Shown here: piece by piece, positions 21,354-33,682 of the stretch
Position numbering within the stretch: position 1 is the first letter of the stretch
How the letters are laid out: each line of letters opens with the position of its first letter
Assembly: GCF_016920785.2 (NCBI RefSeq)
Contig: NW_024609846.1
Span: forward strand, 82,159,816 to 82,223,815
Length of the DNA stretch: 64,000 nt
Direction: 5' to 3'
DNA from: Ixodes scapularis
Taxonomy: Eukaryota > Arthropoda > Arachnida > Ixodida > Ixodidae
Notes under the pieces: model-generated
What the model saw: the letters and a program-made list of their open reading frames with translations, nothing else
What the model was told of the DNA's origin: nothing
Database searches by the model: none
Made by a program: the position numbers and the translations under genes

Positions 21354-22108
21354 TAGAGAGTTTTAGTAGACCGTTTTCAGTTTCCCGCTCCGCTCTATGG
21401 TAAGCGGAGTCGCCATCGCGCATGCGCGACCCGCTCTGGGATTTGAGCGTGGAGCGTCAGCTCCGCTATCGTCGCCATTTTGAGAAGTACGTTCCACTCT
21501 CAGTAAAGGTTCACTAGATGGTGCTTTTCTGGAAAGGTGGGTGCTCGCTGTTTGAAATCATGCTTGGGAGCGCGCTTGACCCTTATGAACCTCGCTGCAC
21601 TAAGAAGCTGCGCAGACTTTGTTTGAAAAGGCGTCCCCCAGAAAACGTTTCACGGTAGTCAAGAACCTCTGGCTGCTTCGAGAAATCGCTGGCCGCAATC
21701 CTTTCACGGCCCCTGAACGGTGGGAACAGGTGCTGCCTTGTCTAAGCCAGCGGGCTCGATTTTTCTATGCGAGATGACGACGACGACGTTGAGAGGATGA
21801 CACACCGGGCGACGGCGGTGTCTCAATCTGAGCCCTGGGCCTCGGTTCCTCGGAAGCGGCAGCTTCTACTTCGGCTGGACTACCTCCTTTGAGCATGATT
21901 CTTTGACCCCAGTGGACCCCAGTGAGCAATAGCGCTATTATGTTCCTGGTGCTCCTTCATGCACTGATCGAACGGCGTGCAAGATCCTCATAGCTCGCTG
22001 CTCACCCGCCCAACCCGCCTCCATGAAGTCCGGACTTCTGCGAACCAACAACCCATGTCGTCGTCATCTTGCACGTATATACTCATCACATTACCATGTT
22101 CCCTAGAC

Positions 22109-22158
22109 GCGGCACCGCGGGCCTCGGTGGTACGGGCTGCTGCTTTCCGCGGTGCCGC
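22109..22158. repeat. 12-bp-arm hairpin
   Basis: GCGGCACCGCGG (22109-22120) pairs with CCGCGGTGCCGC (22147-22158) across 26 bases. Confidence 0.8.
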
Positions 22159-23326
22159 GGCTCTCCAGAGCCAAAAATTAAAGGTTAAAGACCAAAGACT
22201 AAAGCAGTCGGCAAACGGACAGATATTTTGTTTGGTTACTTCAGGCAGCAAGGCAGTGAAAATTAGCGAAAGCGAGTGCTCCATTTATATCTCTACTTTT
22301 TTTTTCCCAATGAAATGAGTCTTTCCTTCTTCGTGTGCTTCGGTTTGTGATATGGTGCCTTGGTGTTTATGTACACTGCGCGACACTGTTAGCGGGAGCA
22401 TTCAATATCCTGTTTTCATTTTTCACCTTAAATTCGAGGGGCTGACATTTGCCTATTGGTGTGGAATAAAGCGCTTGTTTGGGGCACTAACCTGAGCGAC
22501 AAATTTTCAGCTTTTTCAATAGCTGTCGAAGAAATAAACAGCAAATAAAAGCGATTTTTTTGGTGTTCGTATTAACAGTGGAGCGCAGTGTATGTATCTG
22601 CCTTGGGGGGTGACATGAAACCATTTTGCTTGACTATACACTTCTTTTTATTTCTTTTGTGTGTTTATGAAAGTGCGTTTTTCAGCTTAAGCTCCTGCCC
22701 AGTTTCTGCCTCACTTGTGCTACGGTCTTTTCTTGCAATAGAAGGCCACGCAACATAGTCTACTCTTGCATAGTCTACAATGCTGAATTCAACAGTAACA
22801 CTGTAATTTGGTTAGATGCAATTAATATTCACACGCACATCTGAGAAGTAAAATGGGAGTCGTTAGTAAACGTTTTTTATTAAAATATTTCTAGATGCCT
22901 TTCAGCCCAGTCGGACAGGTATTTCGCTCAGTACAAAAGCTTGAACATGATTTACTGTGATAAGTTTATGCATTCTAATATTAAACAAACAAAAAAATGC
23001 CCATGGTCTTTGTTGGTTTCGTCCAGCCGTCATTTTATGCCGTCTGCGCACATCACTGCCTGGCGCTTCACGACGAGCACCCTCTTGTGGTCTTCTTCAA
23101 ATTTTTTTTATGGACGGCATATGGGCATGCTGTGCGGTCAACAAAACCCAATCAGTTGTTCAGGGGTGTTCCCTTGTCCTTGACGGCCTAATAAAAAAGA
23201 CAAAGAAAAACACTCTTACAACACGGCAGTATTTAAACACTACCAAAACATGTGATATGGGACTTGTTACTCCTCTAAGATAAAGCGTATTTCCATTGTA
23301 GGGTAGTAAAAAACTGGGTATGGTAA

Positions 23327-23329
<3 letters not shown>

Positions 23330-23385
<56 letters not shown>
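23330..23385. repeat. (AT)n microsatellite
   Basis: About 27 AT units, uninterrupted. Confidence 0.95.
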
Positions 23386-23388
<3 letters not shown>

Positions 23389-25072
23389 GTTCCTTAATTC
23401 TGCTAAGGTTTGAGGCCGTCAAACTGTGCACGCGAGGCCCGCTACGCCGGAATTCAAAACGGAACTTCTGAAAACTGTTCTAATCTACCACTATTGCTTA
23501 GAAGTCCAGGATCGTGTTTGCTAAATTTTGCATTGTTTATGCCTGTCTGGTTTTCACCAGACAAAAAATTGACGCGGAATATTCTTTCGACCGTTATTGG
23601 TAACTCATTTCAAAACACCACCGGGTAACATATTTGGCCGCCATATTTTGGGCATTGCTTTTAGTGCGAGACTTGTGACTAGAACCCATTTCATATTCAG
23701 TATTGACGCAGCATTCGTGTCTAATACATTTAGACTCGCATCTGCGACAAACAATGACGTAGCTCTCTTGCTCCCTAGACACTTGGCCAAAATAAGGCGG
23801 CCTCGAAGACTAGCGGCACCATGGGTTGCACTTTTAAAAAGGCTGCATTCAAGTGTCTATTATTTTCTAAATCTACCAAGGAAATCCAATGCAAACATTT
23901 CTTGAGGAAAGTTAAACAATTCAAAAGTTACGAGCGAGTGTGAATAAATAAAGCTGAGAGGGGAATGGTTTCTTTGGTGCAGCTTGCGAGCGCTATGCTC
24001 GTGGTCAGCTTTCAGTGGCATTTTCGACAGGAGGGCGCATGCACAGATATAATCGGCGTTCAAGCACGCGCACCCGTACATCTGACTGCATAGCCATAAG
24101 ACGTCCACAAAACGCGACGACTTTACCGACGCCGTGCTGGTTGCAAAGTGATACTCGTTCACTTCGTTTGATTATGCTGTTTTGTGTTACATAGAACTCA
24201 AATCGAATGGTTCACTTTTTACGCACGGGGCGTACGCTTTACTTCTTGATTCGACCTCTTTCAAGCTGAGGTCACGGTCAAAAACATCGACGCGTATTGA
24301 GTAAGTGCAGCCATCTTGAGATCTAAGCGATCACGCTAATGACGCTGAGGGCAGTCCGCTCTACAACTTGTGAAGCGGAGCGCACGCTCACTCCGCTAAC
24401 TATACGCTCCAACTCAGAGCGGGCCACGCATGCGCGGTGGGGACGATGCTTCTCGCAGAGCGTAAAGTAGAGCAAAGAGGGCTCATAAAAGTGGCCTACT
24501 AACACTCACAGATTACAAACGCGCTCGTCGTGACTTGTCCTGACACTGCCCATGTACACCTTTGGCGTATAGAAAAAAGTAACTTTTCACCAGACAGAGC
24601 AGCTGTGCTAGAAACAATGGTAACGCGAAATCTACACAAACCATGCAGGGTCTCACCTGTGAGCACAGCTCTAGTTTCGCCTGGGTCAACCACCTATGTT
24701 TGTTCATGTCAGCGAGCAGGTGGCCGAACCTCTCGTTGATGTGACCCACGATGAGGTTCACAGAACTGAAGAACGCCGACAAGTTCCGTCCAAACGCTCA
24801 TCCAAATACGAACAGACGGTTGGGATAGGCCAGTTGAGAAAGAACCATGCAAAGCGTCTCGCCAGATTGGCAACACCCTGCGCCGATCTGTCGGGTGCTG
24901 GTATTTGGAGGCCCGCATGCAGGACAGCCAGGTCCTTCTTTAAGCAGGATAGCTTCCTAAAGGGTTTCTTTTCTACGTTGGAAATATCCAGCAAATTGCG
25001 TTCGGAAAGGAAGCTTCGGCGCTTGATGGCACGAGGGATTCGAATCATAGATTCGATGTCTCGCCAGCTTAA

Positions 25073-25699
25073 AGGAGCGATGCAACAATTTTTGTAGTTT
25101 GCGCAAATACCGCTTAAAACGAATCCCTAACGTTAATGACCTATGAAACACGCGTTCGTTTTTCACCCCACGCAATAGAAGTCCCAGAAAAAAATTAAAG
25201 AAAAACGAGCAGCGTTCACCCCCTCAACTCGCAGCCAGAACAAGCGGCCACTTGATCTGGAGCCGATTATATGCCGCCAGTGTTGATCATAGCCACGCGC
25301 TGGGGTTGGCAAAGCGCAGGACACGCGCTGAATTCCAGACATTGTTATGGCTCGGCTATTGTCGTCGTTGCAGCGATTGGACACGGGTCACTACCCGAAT
25401 GCTTCTCGAGCTAGCAATTATCACGAGCCCAAGTCGAGTGCCCACGCAATGCTCGGGTCCAATCTATGAACCACATTCAAATATCGTCACTAGGGTGTAC
25501 TGCGATCCCCACGTTACGTCATGAAATTTTGCAAAGGAGAGATTGAATGAAAATGATCGCTTTTGTCCTTGAAATTACACCTGAACAAAGGAGTTTCTTG
25601 GCCAGTGGCGTTGCGAGTGAGTATCCTTGAGTCCCAGGTGTGCCAGTAAGCTCGCGTATAGTGAAAAACATTCCAACTGAATATCGTTGCACAGCTCCT
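25073..25699. mobile_element. TTAA MITE family C, copy 1
   Basis: TTAA at 25069-25072 and 25700-25703, ends AGGAGCGATGCAAC and GTTGCACAGCTCCT. It is full length (627 bp, equal to copy 2 at 30150-30776). Open frames inside are shared with the other copies only through DNA similarity. Confidence 0.85.
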
Positions 25700-26372
25700 T
25701 TAATCTCGTTAGTAGAAGTCTCCTTCCTTGAGAACAGCGGGGATTCATCGTGCAGATGCCTTGCTAGCCTTGAGCAACTCTGTACTTGTACTACGCAAAA
25801 GCATGTACTCGCAATGCGCAAACTTCGTCCTTTTCTCTTATTTTTCTACTTCGAATAAGTAAATCTGTTTCAGTTTTAATTCGAGTGGAGCAGAAGCTAC
25901 AAGAGCGAGTGCCGGCCTTTCAGCGTCCTTAATAAGCACGCGCGCTCGTGCAGTGCAAGTACCGTTTAGAGCAACATGCTCATGCTTATACCTTCGGCTT
26001 CACTCGCACACAAGGTGGAACGATTATATTTATATTTTATAGCTTAATATTTCTTCAGGTGTGTGCCTACTCTTTTGTGTTCATTATTTGTCGCCTTCGT
26101 TTTTACTACCTCTACAATCACGCTCCCTTTTACTCTCTTGGTGTTAACGCTTAGGTTTTTTTGTCTTACTAGTACTATAAACGTCCACTTGTGGGGCTAC
26201 GCAAGCAAATTTTTCGAACCCGCTCGAAACGCTCTTACGCTGAGGAAAAACGCTCTACTAAAACGCTTTTTGGACCTCCGCTTTCCATTCCGGCGAAGCG
26301 GGCCGCGCATGCGCAGTTTGGCACCTTCAGAGCGGAGCGGAAGATGAAAACGGTCTGCTAAAACTCTCTATT

Positions 26373-27480
26373 GACAATCGCCCTGGTCGCCTAATTTCCT
26401 AATTCGTCCATTAAGTAATGGCTCTCGCTTGGCATGTTTACAGCATCAAATAAAAATGACACTGATGGTTGGGCGAGTTCATGCTGATGTGGTGCTTTTA
26501 ATATCGAACCCAAATCAGCATTTCTCGTAACTCTTTTACTGCCGCATAAGTGCCACATGCGCCAGTAAAATGAAAACATTTAAGGATGAATTTTGGAATG
26601 TGCATGGTAGGTACTAGGTACACATGCACGCTTAAAAAATTTATCTCTAAATGTTTTCCTTTTACTGTCGCATAAGGGAAATACATGAGTTACCAGAAAA
26701 ACGTTGAGTTCGCGCAATAGAAAGGACGATCTCAAAATTTATCCGCTTTAATGTTTTTTTTTTTATTATTATTATTATCTTGTATTTTATATCAAACGCA
26801 TTTCAGGGGCGGGTATATGCGTACGGTACTTACACGTTTGCAGCGCTTTGACAATATGTGAAAGCGAGTGAGTTTATTAAATAAAAGAAAAGGGGACGGG
26901 GAATGCGAAAGATTAGTTTCCCAATACTGTGATGCCATTGAAAGAAGCATATTTCTATTGATCCGTCGTGTTAGATTTGTGGAGGAATGAATGATTGAGC
27001 AAGTCCGAAAATGCTGCGGATGGCGATTCTCACTCTATGTATACATCGCAAATAGAATCCCGCTTTTCTGACACCTTGTGTGATGAACGCTTGCAGTTTC
27101 TTTGAACGATCGTGACCTGCTTTTGAAATCAACGAAAAAAAAAAAAAATCAGGAAGCGAAATTGGAGCGCTAAGAAAAACTAAAATAAATCAAGCGTTTT
27201 CTACGTGAAACCACATTGTCAGCTAATCTTTTTTTATTTCTTGTAGCCATATGTACATGAGTCACGATCGGAGGTGAGGCCATTTATTAATGAACATTTA
27301 CAAAAAGAGTGCTGTTTTCCCTCCCCTCCAAAAACGTCATTCGAGTCTGAACGCCAATTAATTGTGGCGTATTGTGATTCATTGTCAAATAGGTAAAAAG
27401 GGTTCGACAGCGCGTGCTGTACAAGGAAGCTCTTTATTCTCGAAACCTCGTTTAAACCGTCTCGTGTATTTGAAGCGTAT
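26373..27480. other. No gene seen; (ATT)n at 26762-26780
   Basis: AT-rich DNA with a short ATT microsatellite. No coding or repeat termini recognised. Confidence 0.4.
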
Positions 27481-27589
27481 ACAAAGTCATTGATTTGTGT
27501 GTGTAAAAAAAAAAAAAAAGGGGGGGGGGGGGGGTAGCCGCACTCCTAACGATATTGCTACCAAAACCTCCAAACCTCCATTTTTTTTT

Positions 27590-28075
27590 TTTTTTGCGAC
27601 GTTAATGGAGTTTTTTGTAAGACCAAAGTGCAACGTTCCTTCAGCGCACCGGTCTCCTGACCTAACCAACTTGGAGAATTTGCGGCAAGGTCCAAGGCAC
27701 GACCGCGTACTGTGCCTTGTCGAGGCACTAAACCGGATAGGTAAGGAAGGCAGCCCCAAGCTAAATAGTTGCAAAGTGTCAACGATAACCGTCCTACCCC
27801 CGACCCTTCGATGGCTCGCCGGATGACCATCCTGAAATGATCAGCGCGTTCCAGCTGAAGTTCGCGAGTTCACCGCCAGAGGCGCTGCTCAACGCGAACG
27901 AATCACCTGGCGACAGACGGCGTAAAGGGCGCGTAGTGCGAAACAAAACCAGCAACATTTCTGGGATCGGCTTCCCTCAGCTGTCCGACCTAGACAACTT
28001 CCTCGTAAAACTTGGTGATAGGTAGCTTCGCTCTAAATTTTAGCGAGAACTGGCGTATTTTTGGGTCTGCAATAA
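27590..28075 (+). other. Gene-like stretch ending in a polyadenylation signal; unrecognised
   Basis: Two successive frames (to 27826, then 27837-28025) have balanced composition. A canonical AATAAA follows at about 28072. It could be the 3' end of a retroposed or degenerate gene. I recognise no domain, and the A- and T-runs on its left weaken the case. Confidence 0.25.
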
Positions 28076-28739
28076 AATTCACGTCAATACGATGATCATT
28101 GTGTAAACCTCTCTGTCGATCAGTTTCTTCGGTTTTTGTTTTATGCCAAACAACATTTTGCTCCTTAGTGATGTTTTGTTTCTTGTGGTGGCGTTACTCA
28201 CTGCTGCGATTTCAAGATTCAAGACTCGTATTTGCGTTGCTCGTGCCTCGCATCTCTCACGTTCCTTCTCCGCCGGCCACCGCTTGCGATGAGTAGCGCG
28301 GCTAGCGCCACCAGGCTCGTTAACACTCACAACGGTCGCTCCGTGAACTTTCGCTCCCACCGGGATTGACAGCACTGTAGGACAGCCGAGCTGCAAAAGA
28401 GAGACCTGAACGACTGTGCCTGTTTCTGTTGCCCTCATTGCTTCGCTGACCTTGGTGTCGCCCCTTCAACATAAATGAAGCACACTTTAATGCCCGAGAT
28501 TCACTGGAGCGACAAACACCCGACACTGACAAGCCTCGTGCGCGTGCGGCATGCTCGCGAAGGTATCTTTTTCAGGCTTTCAATCACTCGTACGTTCTTC
28601 AACAAGCGCCGAGAGATTCCAAGCCTGACGAATGTATAGGGTGTATTCACTGGCGGCCATATCCGTGTGCGCTGCTGCTGAGCGCGAGCTGACGGCGAGC
28701 TTCCGCAGTCCTTTTGGAGCGTCCATTTAGCACCATTAA

Positions 28740-28920
28740 GGCCTGTTCACACATGCAGTGGAGCGCTACAAGCACTTACCTCGCGCTAAGCGCGTGCTGA
28801 CGGGAGCGTTCACCTGCTTTGTATCGCACCGTCAAAACTGTTGCTCATGGCATACGATAAGTAGCTGACGGCACGTGAGGAGCGCTACATCAGCGCTTCG
28901 CTGCATGTGAGAACCGGCCT
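28740..28920. mobile_element. TTAA MITE family D
   Basis: TTAA at 28736-28739 and 28921-28924. Ends GGCCTGTTCACACATGCAG and CTGCATGTGAGAACCGGCC. The right TTAA is shared with the next element. Confidence 0.75.
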
Positions 28921-28924
28921 TTAA

Positions 28925-29462
28925 AGGGCCCATGAAACGAATTTTGGGTTGGGATGATTAATTTTAAATTGGGACTTTACTAATCGCATATCATTTAGTT
29001 GGCCAAAAGAAAGAGGCTAGAAAGTCAAAAGCCAGCTTTTCGGTTCGAACATTTGAAAATATAGCGGACTATTTTGTACCTTCTTGCCTTCGAAAGCTCT
29101 CCGCCTTTTCACTATGATACATCCGCGGTTCCGAAAGCGCGTCACCGGCGCCAAACTGACGTCATCAGAGCCCAGCTCACGCATTGGACACGAGAACTGC
29201 GTCACTCGGACGTATGCGCTCGTCAACAATCAATCCGTCGACGAATATTTGGATTCACGTTCGTGGCCAATGAGCGCCCACACGGAACTTATCGTCACTG
29301 GGGAATGACAAGTTCTATGGTGTGCATAAAAAGCACGGTGGAAGCTAGGATTCATCGCACCGGTGCCGAAGGAATGTCACTACCACGTGATTTCACAATT
29401 CGCATTAGAGTTGAGGATTAAAGCTAAGGAGGAAGAAGTAGGAAAATCGTTTCATAACCCCT
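28925..29462. mobile_element. TTAA MITE family B, copy 1
   Basis: TTAA at 28921-28924 and 29463-29466. Ends AGGGCCCATGAAACGA and TCGTTTCATAACCCC. It is about 80% similar by eye to copy 2 at 29635-30145. A fragment of the same family may lie near 50935-51010. Confidence 0.82.
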
Positions 29463-29634
29463 TTAAGGTTGCCGGTCTTAGCAGGCTATTAATGTGACCT
29501 GGTTCTGAGCATGCGCTCTAAACATCGCCCTCAAATATGGCCTCCAGTGAATACCTCCTATACCTTCACACGTCAACGAGGCTTGTCGGTGTTGGTTGTT
29601 TTTGTTTGTCGCTCCAGTGGGACTCGGCCATTAA

Positions 29635-30145
29635 AAGGACCATGAAATAATTTTTCGGCGGGGATAAATTGGGAATTTTACTAATCGCATATTGTTTAGT
29701 GGGTCAAAATAAAACTAGTGCACGAGCGTAGAAACCTTATAAAGCCAGCTTTTCGATACAAAATTCGAAAATATGGCGGTCTATTTTGTACCTCCTCTCC
29801 TTCGAAAGTTCTCTGCCTTTTCACTATGCATCCTTGGTGCCCAAACACGTCAGCCGAACCCAGCTCACGTATCGGGCACGAGCACAGCGTCACCCGGACG
29901 TATGCGCTTGTCAACAATCAATCCGTCGACGAATATCTGAATTCGCGTTCGTGGCAGATGAGTGCCGTGACGGCACATATCGCTTGAGAAAGACAAGTTC
30001 CATGGTGTGCTTAAAAAACACGGTGGAAGCTTGGAGTTATCGCCTTGGGTGCCAAAGCACGTCGCGACCGCGTGATTTCTCATTTCGCTTTAGAGTTGAG
30101 CATTAAAGCTAAGGACGAAGTTAAAAAAATCATTTCATGGTCCCT
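29635..30145. mobile_element. TTAA MITE family B, copy 2
   Basis: TTAA at 29631-29634 and 30146-30149. Ends AAGGACCATGAAATAA and TCATTTCATGGTCCC. Its right TTAA is also the left TTAA of the family C element that follows. Confidence 0.85.
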
Positions 30146-30149
30146 TTAA

Positions 30150-30776
30150 AGGGGCGATGCAACGAGTTTTGTATTTTGCGGAAATACCGCTTAGAGCGGA
30201 TCCCTGACGTTAATGACCTGTGAAATACCCATTCGTTTTTCACCACACGCAATCGAAGTCGCAGAAAAAAATAAAGAAAAAACAAGCAGAGTTCACCACC
30301 TCAACTCGCAGCCAGAACAAGCGACCACGTGATCTGGAGCCGATTATATGCCGTCAATGTTGATCAGAGCCGGGCGCTGGGGTTGGCAAAGCACAGGACA
30401 CGCGCTGAGTTCTAGACTTTGTTATGGTTCGGCTGTTGTCGTCATTGCAGCGATTGGACACAGGACACTACCCGAATGCTTCTCGAGCTAGTAATTATCA
30501 CGAGCCCAAATCGGATGCCAACGCAATGCTCGGGTCCAATACATGAGCCGCATTCAAATATCGTCACTGGGCGGTACTGCTACCGCCCAGCTACGTCATC
30601 AGGTTTTGCGAAGGAGAGATTGAATGAAAACGCTCGGTTTTGTCCTCGAAATCACAGTGCAACAAAGGAGTTTCTTGGTCAGTGGCGTTGCGTTCGAGTA
30701 TCCTTGAGCCCCACTAGTGCCAGTAAGCTCGTGTAAAGTGAAAAACATTCCAATTAAATATCGTTGCACCGCCCCT
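30150..30776. mobile_element. TTAA MITE family C, copy 2
   Basis: TTAA at 30146-30149 and 30777-30780. Ends AGGGGCGATGCAACG and CGTTGCACCGCCCCT... in perfect inverse over about 9-14 bp. Same length as copy 1. Confidence 0.88.
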
Positions 30777-30780
30777 TTAA

Positions 30781-31328
30781 GTAAATGCCCCCGTCTGCTT
30801 ACCTGCAGATCGCGCGAAGAACCAGTCACAGTGATCTATACACATTTATATCACCCGGGTAAGAAAGGCCAAGTCACTGGACAGTGGACGGATCCGCGGC
30901 TTCGAATGCTTCGCAGCAGAGGGCTGCAGCGCATGCGCAGTAGGCATTCCACAGCCCAGTAGACAAAGATGGCAGCACGCAGAAGGCGGTTATTTGAATC
31001 GTTTAAAAGGGAGTTTGGCGAATGACGAGGCCCAGAACTTGTTTAGATATATTAGCGCCGGTATGTTTCGGCGACGCCCTCGTAGGGTGTCCGTTCGTGA
31101 AGTCACGAACAGGATTTGCCTCGCCGTGATTGGCAGGATTTTCCACGCCGTGAACCGACGATCGGGCGGGCATTATGAGTATACAGGAAGGTTTGGCCAA
31201 TCGCGAACTTCGACAACAGCGACGCTTTCGGTCGCGCAGGTCGCAAATACTTAGTTTAAGCTGAAGTCCCGGCTCAAGTCTCGCTACAAGTTAATGCCCA
31301 ACCAAGCAGCGTCGAAAGCGCAAGTCAC
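30781..31328. other. No gene recognised
   Basis: GC-moderate DNA with an 86-codon frame (30994-31254, +) without recognisable domain, and a short palindrome GTTCGTGAAGTCACGAAC near 31095. Confidence 0.35.
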
Positions 31329-31329
31329 T

Positions 31330-31511
31330 ATAGTCCGTTGCAACTCAAGAAGGTAGGGCGAGGGTAAAAAGGGCCTGGGATGAGGAGGCAGACGCGGAGC
31401 GCTAAAGAAAGAAGGAGGTTTCCCCGTCTCTTCTCCAGCGTTTCGTCTGCTTCCTCCTGCCCGGCCCGTCTTACCCTCGCCCTACCCTCTTGAGTTGAAA
31501 CGAACTTTTCT
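31330..31511. mobile_element. Foldback MITE
   Basis: The arm CGTTGCAACTCAAGAAGGTA then GGGCGAGGGTAA is inverted as TTACCCTCGCCCTACC...TTGAGTTGAAACG, with inward pairs GGAGGCAGACG/CGTCTGCTTCC. About 70-bp arms and a short loop. Confidence 0.75.
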
Positions 31512-32322
31512 GTTTACGATTAGCTCAGGGATAGTAGAACACATAAAGAAAAATGACGAGTATGATGATGGTGCCCTCCTGACGCTGTCTGAGTGGTCGC
31601 GTCAGCTCGTAGCGTCGGCTGCATCTGGACTTGAGCCTGAGCTGAAATTAAGTATAACTTAAGTGCGCGTTATCAAGCCAAGCATGACGTTTCGCAAGCT
31701 CACGTCCAGAGTTCAATGTCACAGCTAAAAGTGGGTTTGTGTTTTTTCCGCCATATAAGAGCTGCGATAGAGGCTCCTCCCACAAATAAGATGCTACACT
31801 CCTAGCTTGCCCATTAGGACAAGGGCCGAGACGAGGGGCAGTAGGACGAGATTAGCTTTTGTGGGCGCCCATTTTGAAAAAGAGCCCTGGCGGATTGTCC
31901 ACCATGTCCTTGACGTCACGGAAATGATATGTTAACTCAAAGGCGCATGCCAATAGACCAGCTGCGGGAAATTCGAAAGGCCACGACAACATCTGCACCT
32001 GCCCTTGTTCGCTCGCCATCGTCGACTCCGTCGTCTGCTATAGCAGGTTCTATAAAGGCAGTCCCCGGCATTCTTTTCGCTGCCGCCGACGGCGCTGCGT
32101 CCTTTGAAGGAAGGTCTATTTTGTCTGGGAACTTACCGAGGAGGGAGAGGGAAGCTTTTTGTTTTATGTAGTTATTACGTTGTGACATACCATAGCTTAA
32201 GAATCTTGTAAGCGCGAAAAGGGGCGACTGCGAATAAGATGACCCGAGCCAAAGTTTGTTCGTGTCCCCTTCTTCGAATCCGTCTTTGCGCTTACAGGTC
32301 CCCTGGGAATCACTCATCAACA
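31512..32322. other. No gene recognised
   Basis: Open frames of 80-128 codons overlap on both strands around 31929-32323. Neither shows a domain or splice context. Confidence 0.35.
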
Positions 32323-32324
32323 TA

Positions 32325-32635
32325 CACTCTAAAAAAAGTCTGTGCGTCTACTTTCACGCACACCACACGGAGAGCCAATCACCGCAACTTACGGAGGCAG
32401 CTCAGCGAATGACGATGGGCAAACATCTCTTTAGACCAAAGAACGCAGTCTGAGTTGTGACATTAAGCAATGCAAGCGTGACGTTTTTCATTGCTTAATG
32501 TCACAACTCAGACTGCGTTTTTTGGTCTAAACATATGTTTCCGCATCGTCATTCGCTGAGCTGCCTCTGTAAGTTGCGGTGATTGCTCTCCGAGTGTTGT
32601 GCGTGAAAGTAGACTTACAGCCATTTTTTAGAGTG
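32325..32635. mobile_element. TA-type hairpin MITE (family T), copy 2
   Basis: TA at 32323-32324 and 32636-32637, ends CACTCTAAAAAAAG and TTTTTTAGAGTG. Almost the whole element is one inverted repeat: GAGAGCCAATCACCGCAACT, GCTCAGCGAATGACGATG and TTGTGACATTAAGCAATG all recur in inverse, around a short loop with GCGTGACGTTT. Such a near-total palindrome would give a long RNA hairpin if transcribed. Confidence 0.88.
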
Positions 32636-32639
32636 TAGC

Positions 32640-33237
32640 CCAACAACATGTCTCGTTAAAACAGTGCAAGTCGAAGTGTTTCTTTTTCGGCCTCGTGATT
32701 CGCTAAAATATCCTTTCTTAGATCCTTGTAATTGGTTCAACGAGTGTGCCGTTTTCCGCAGGCAAGACAGACGTGCGGACATTTATTTCTTTAGAGCCAC
32801 GGTATGTGACGAACGTGTTTCCAACGCCAGCGGAACTGCCTACTGCAATCAGTCGGACGCTGTTTTATCATCATCATCATTATCATCATCATCATCACAC
32901 GTCTGTAGCCACTGACAACCAAAGGGGCGCAAGGCCTGAAAATTCACGAGCATCTCATAATTCCGCAGCCAATAAGGTTTCGGCATTGCCCGACAAGGAG
33001 GTCGCCGAGCAAATCAAGAGGTTTGTTCACCCTGCTTGTGTTACGCACTCAGTGTCTATAGACTGGGACCACTGCGTTCGCGTTTTGTGGTGGGCGGAAC
33101 GGAAGTTATCGGTGGGGTTGCCGTCGTGTTTTAGGGGGAAGGGCGTGTTATCAGTGACGTGACACTTGATCGCCGCTGTTCTAACGGTCACCCTGGAGTC
33201 TGAACGGTTGCCTGCATTTGGCGACTGACGACGGTGT
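32640..33237. other. No gene recognised; (ATC)n at 32868-32898
   Basis: One 138-codon frame (32746-33162, +) runs through the ATC microsatellite as a His run and shows no domain. Confidence 0.4.
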
Positions 33238-33243
33238 GGTTCA

Positions 33244-33682
33244 AAGGGACACTGAAGTGAATTGCGAACTTACGATTGACGATGGATGCTTGTTTCCCGC
33301 CCAGAACTGCCGATTCAGTGTGTATACAAGATGGGCTCCAGAGCGTCAGAAATCAGTGGAAACGGGCCTACCGTGGATAGAACCTGCCTTGGCAACGCGG
33401 TCTAAATGTAAAGACGGTCTAAACACTGGCGTTCTCTGCTGAAACGTTCAACATCAGTGACTCGACCGTATCGTCCCAGTCGACTGCTTGTTGTAGAAAC
33501 ACTTCAAGAAGACAAGAATCAGCTTCGCAAGTACATTTTTTTACAAACCCCCATCTCTTCCCACAACATTCGGCTAAAAGTTTCTAAAGGCAAAAAAATT
33601 AAGTTGTCTTCCTAATAAACTCATCGGAATCGCAAGATACCTTAACCATAAGAAAAGGTTGGATTCGGCTTCAGTGTCCCCT
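33244..33682. mobile_element. MITE with AAGGGACACTGAAG ends (family F)
   Basis: AAAGGGACACTGAAGTGAATT on the left is inverted on the right as GGATTCGGCTTCAGTGTCCC. The flanks TTCA/TCAA look like decayed TTAA. It lies just downstream of the K2P stop codon, so it may be in the 3' UTR. A similar right end (CTGTCAGTGTCCCTTTAA) occurs alone near 60350-60367. Confidence 0.7.

Larger units (their letters stand above)
21356..26368. mobile_element. 5-kb interval bounded by 39-bp inverted termini
   Basis: GAGAGTTTTAGTAGACCG followed by TTTTCAGTTTCCCGCTCCGCTC on the left is inverted on the right with about four differences, and TA lies outside both ends. Subterminal GCGCATGCGC words and GCTCCGCTC words occur at both ends. 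A third, weaker, inverted end (GTTAGTAGGCCACTTTT read on the minus strand) lies at 24300-24505, so this may be two overlapping copies rather than one element. No transposase was recognised inside. It contains the TTAA MITE at 25073-25699. Confidence 0.55.
28502..29619. mobile_element. Large foldback element hosting two TTAA MITEs
   Basis: CACTGGAGCGACAAAC (28502) is inverted at 29604-29619, followed inward by GACAAGCCTCGT and its inverse. A second block, GTATTCACTGGCGGCCATAT (28643-28662), is inverted near 29536-29557. The loop is filled by the MITEs at 28740-28920 and 28925-29462. Confidence 0.7.

Noticed and set aside
29074..30106. Similar 106-115 codon frames in both family B MITEs
   Set aside because: Similarity follows from DNA homology on both strands alike; indels shift the frame between copies, so it is not a conserved protein.
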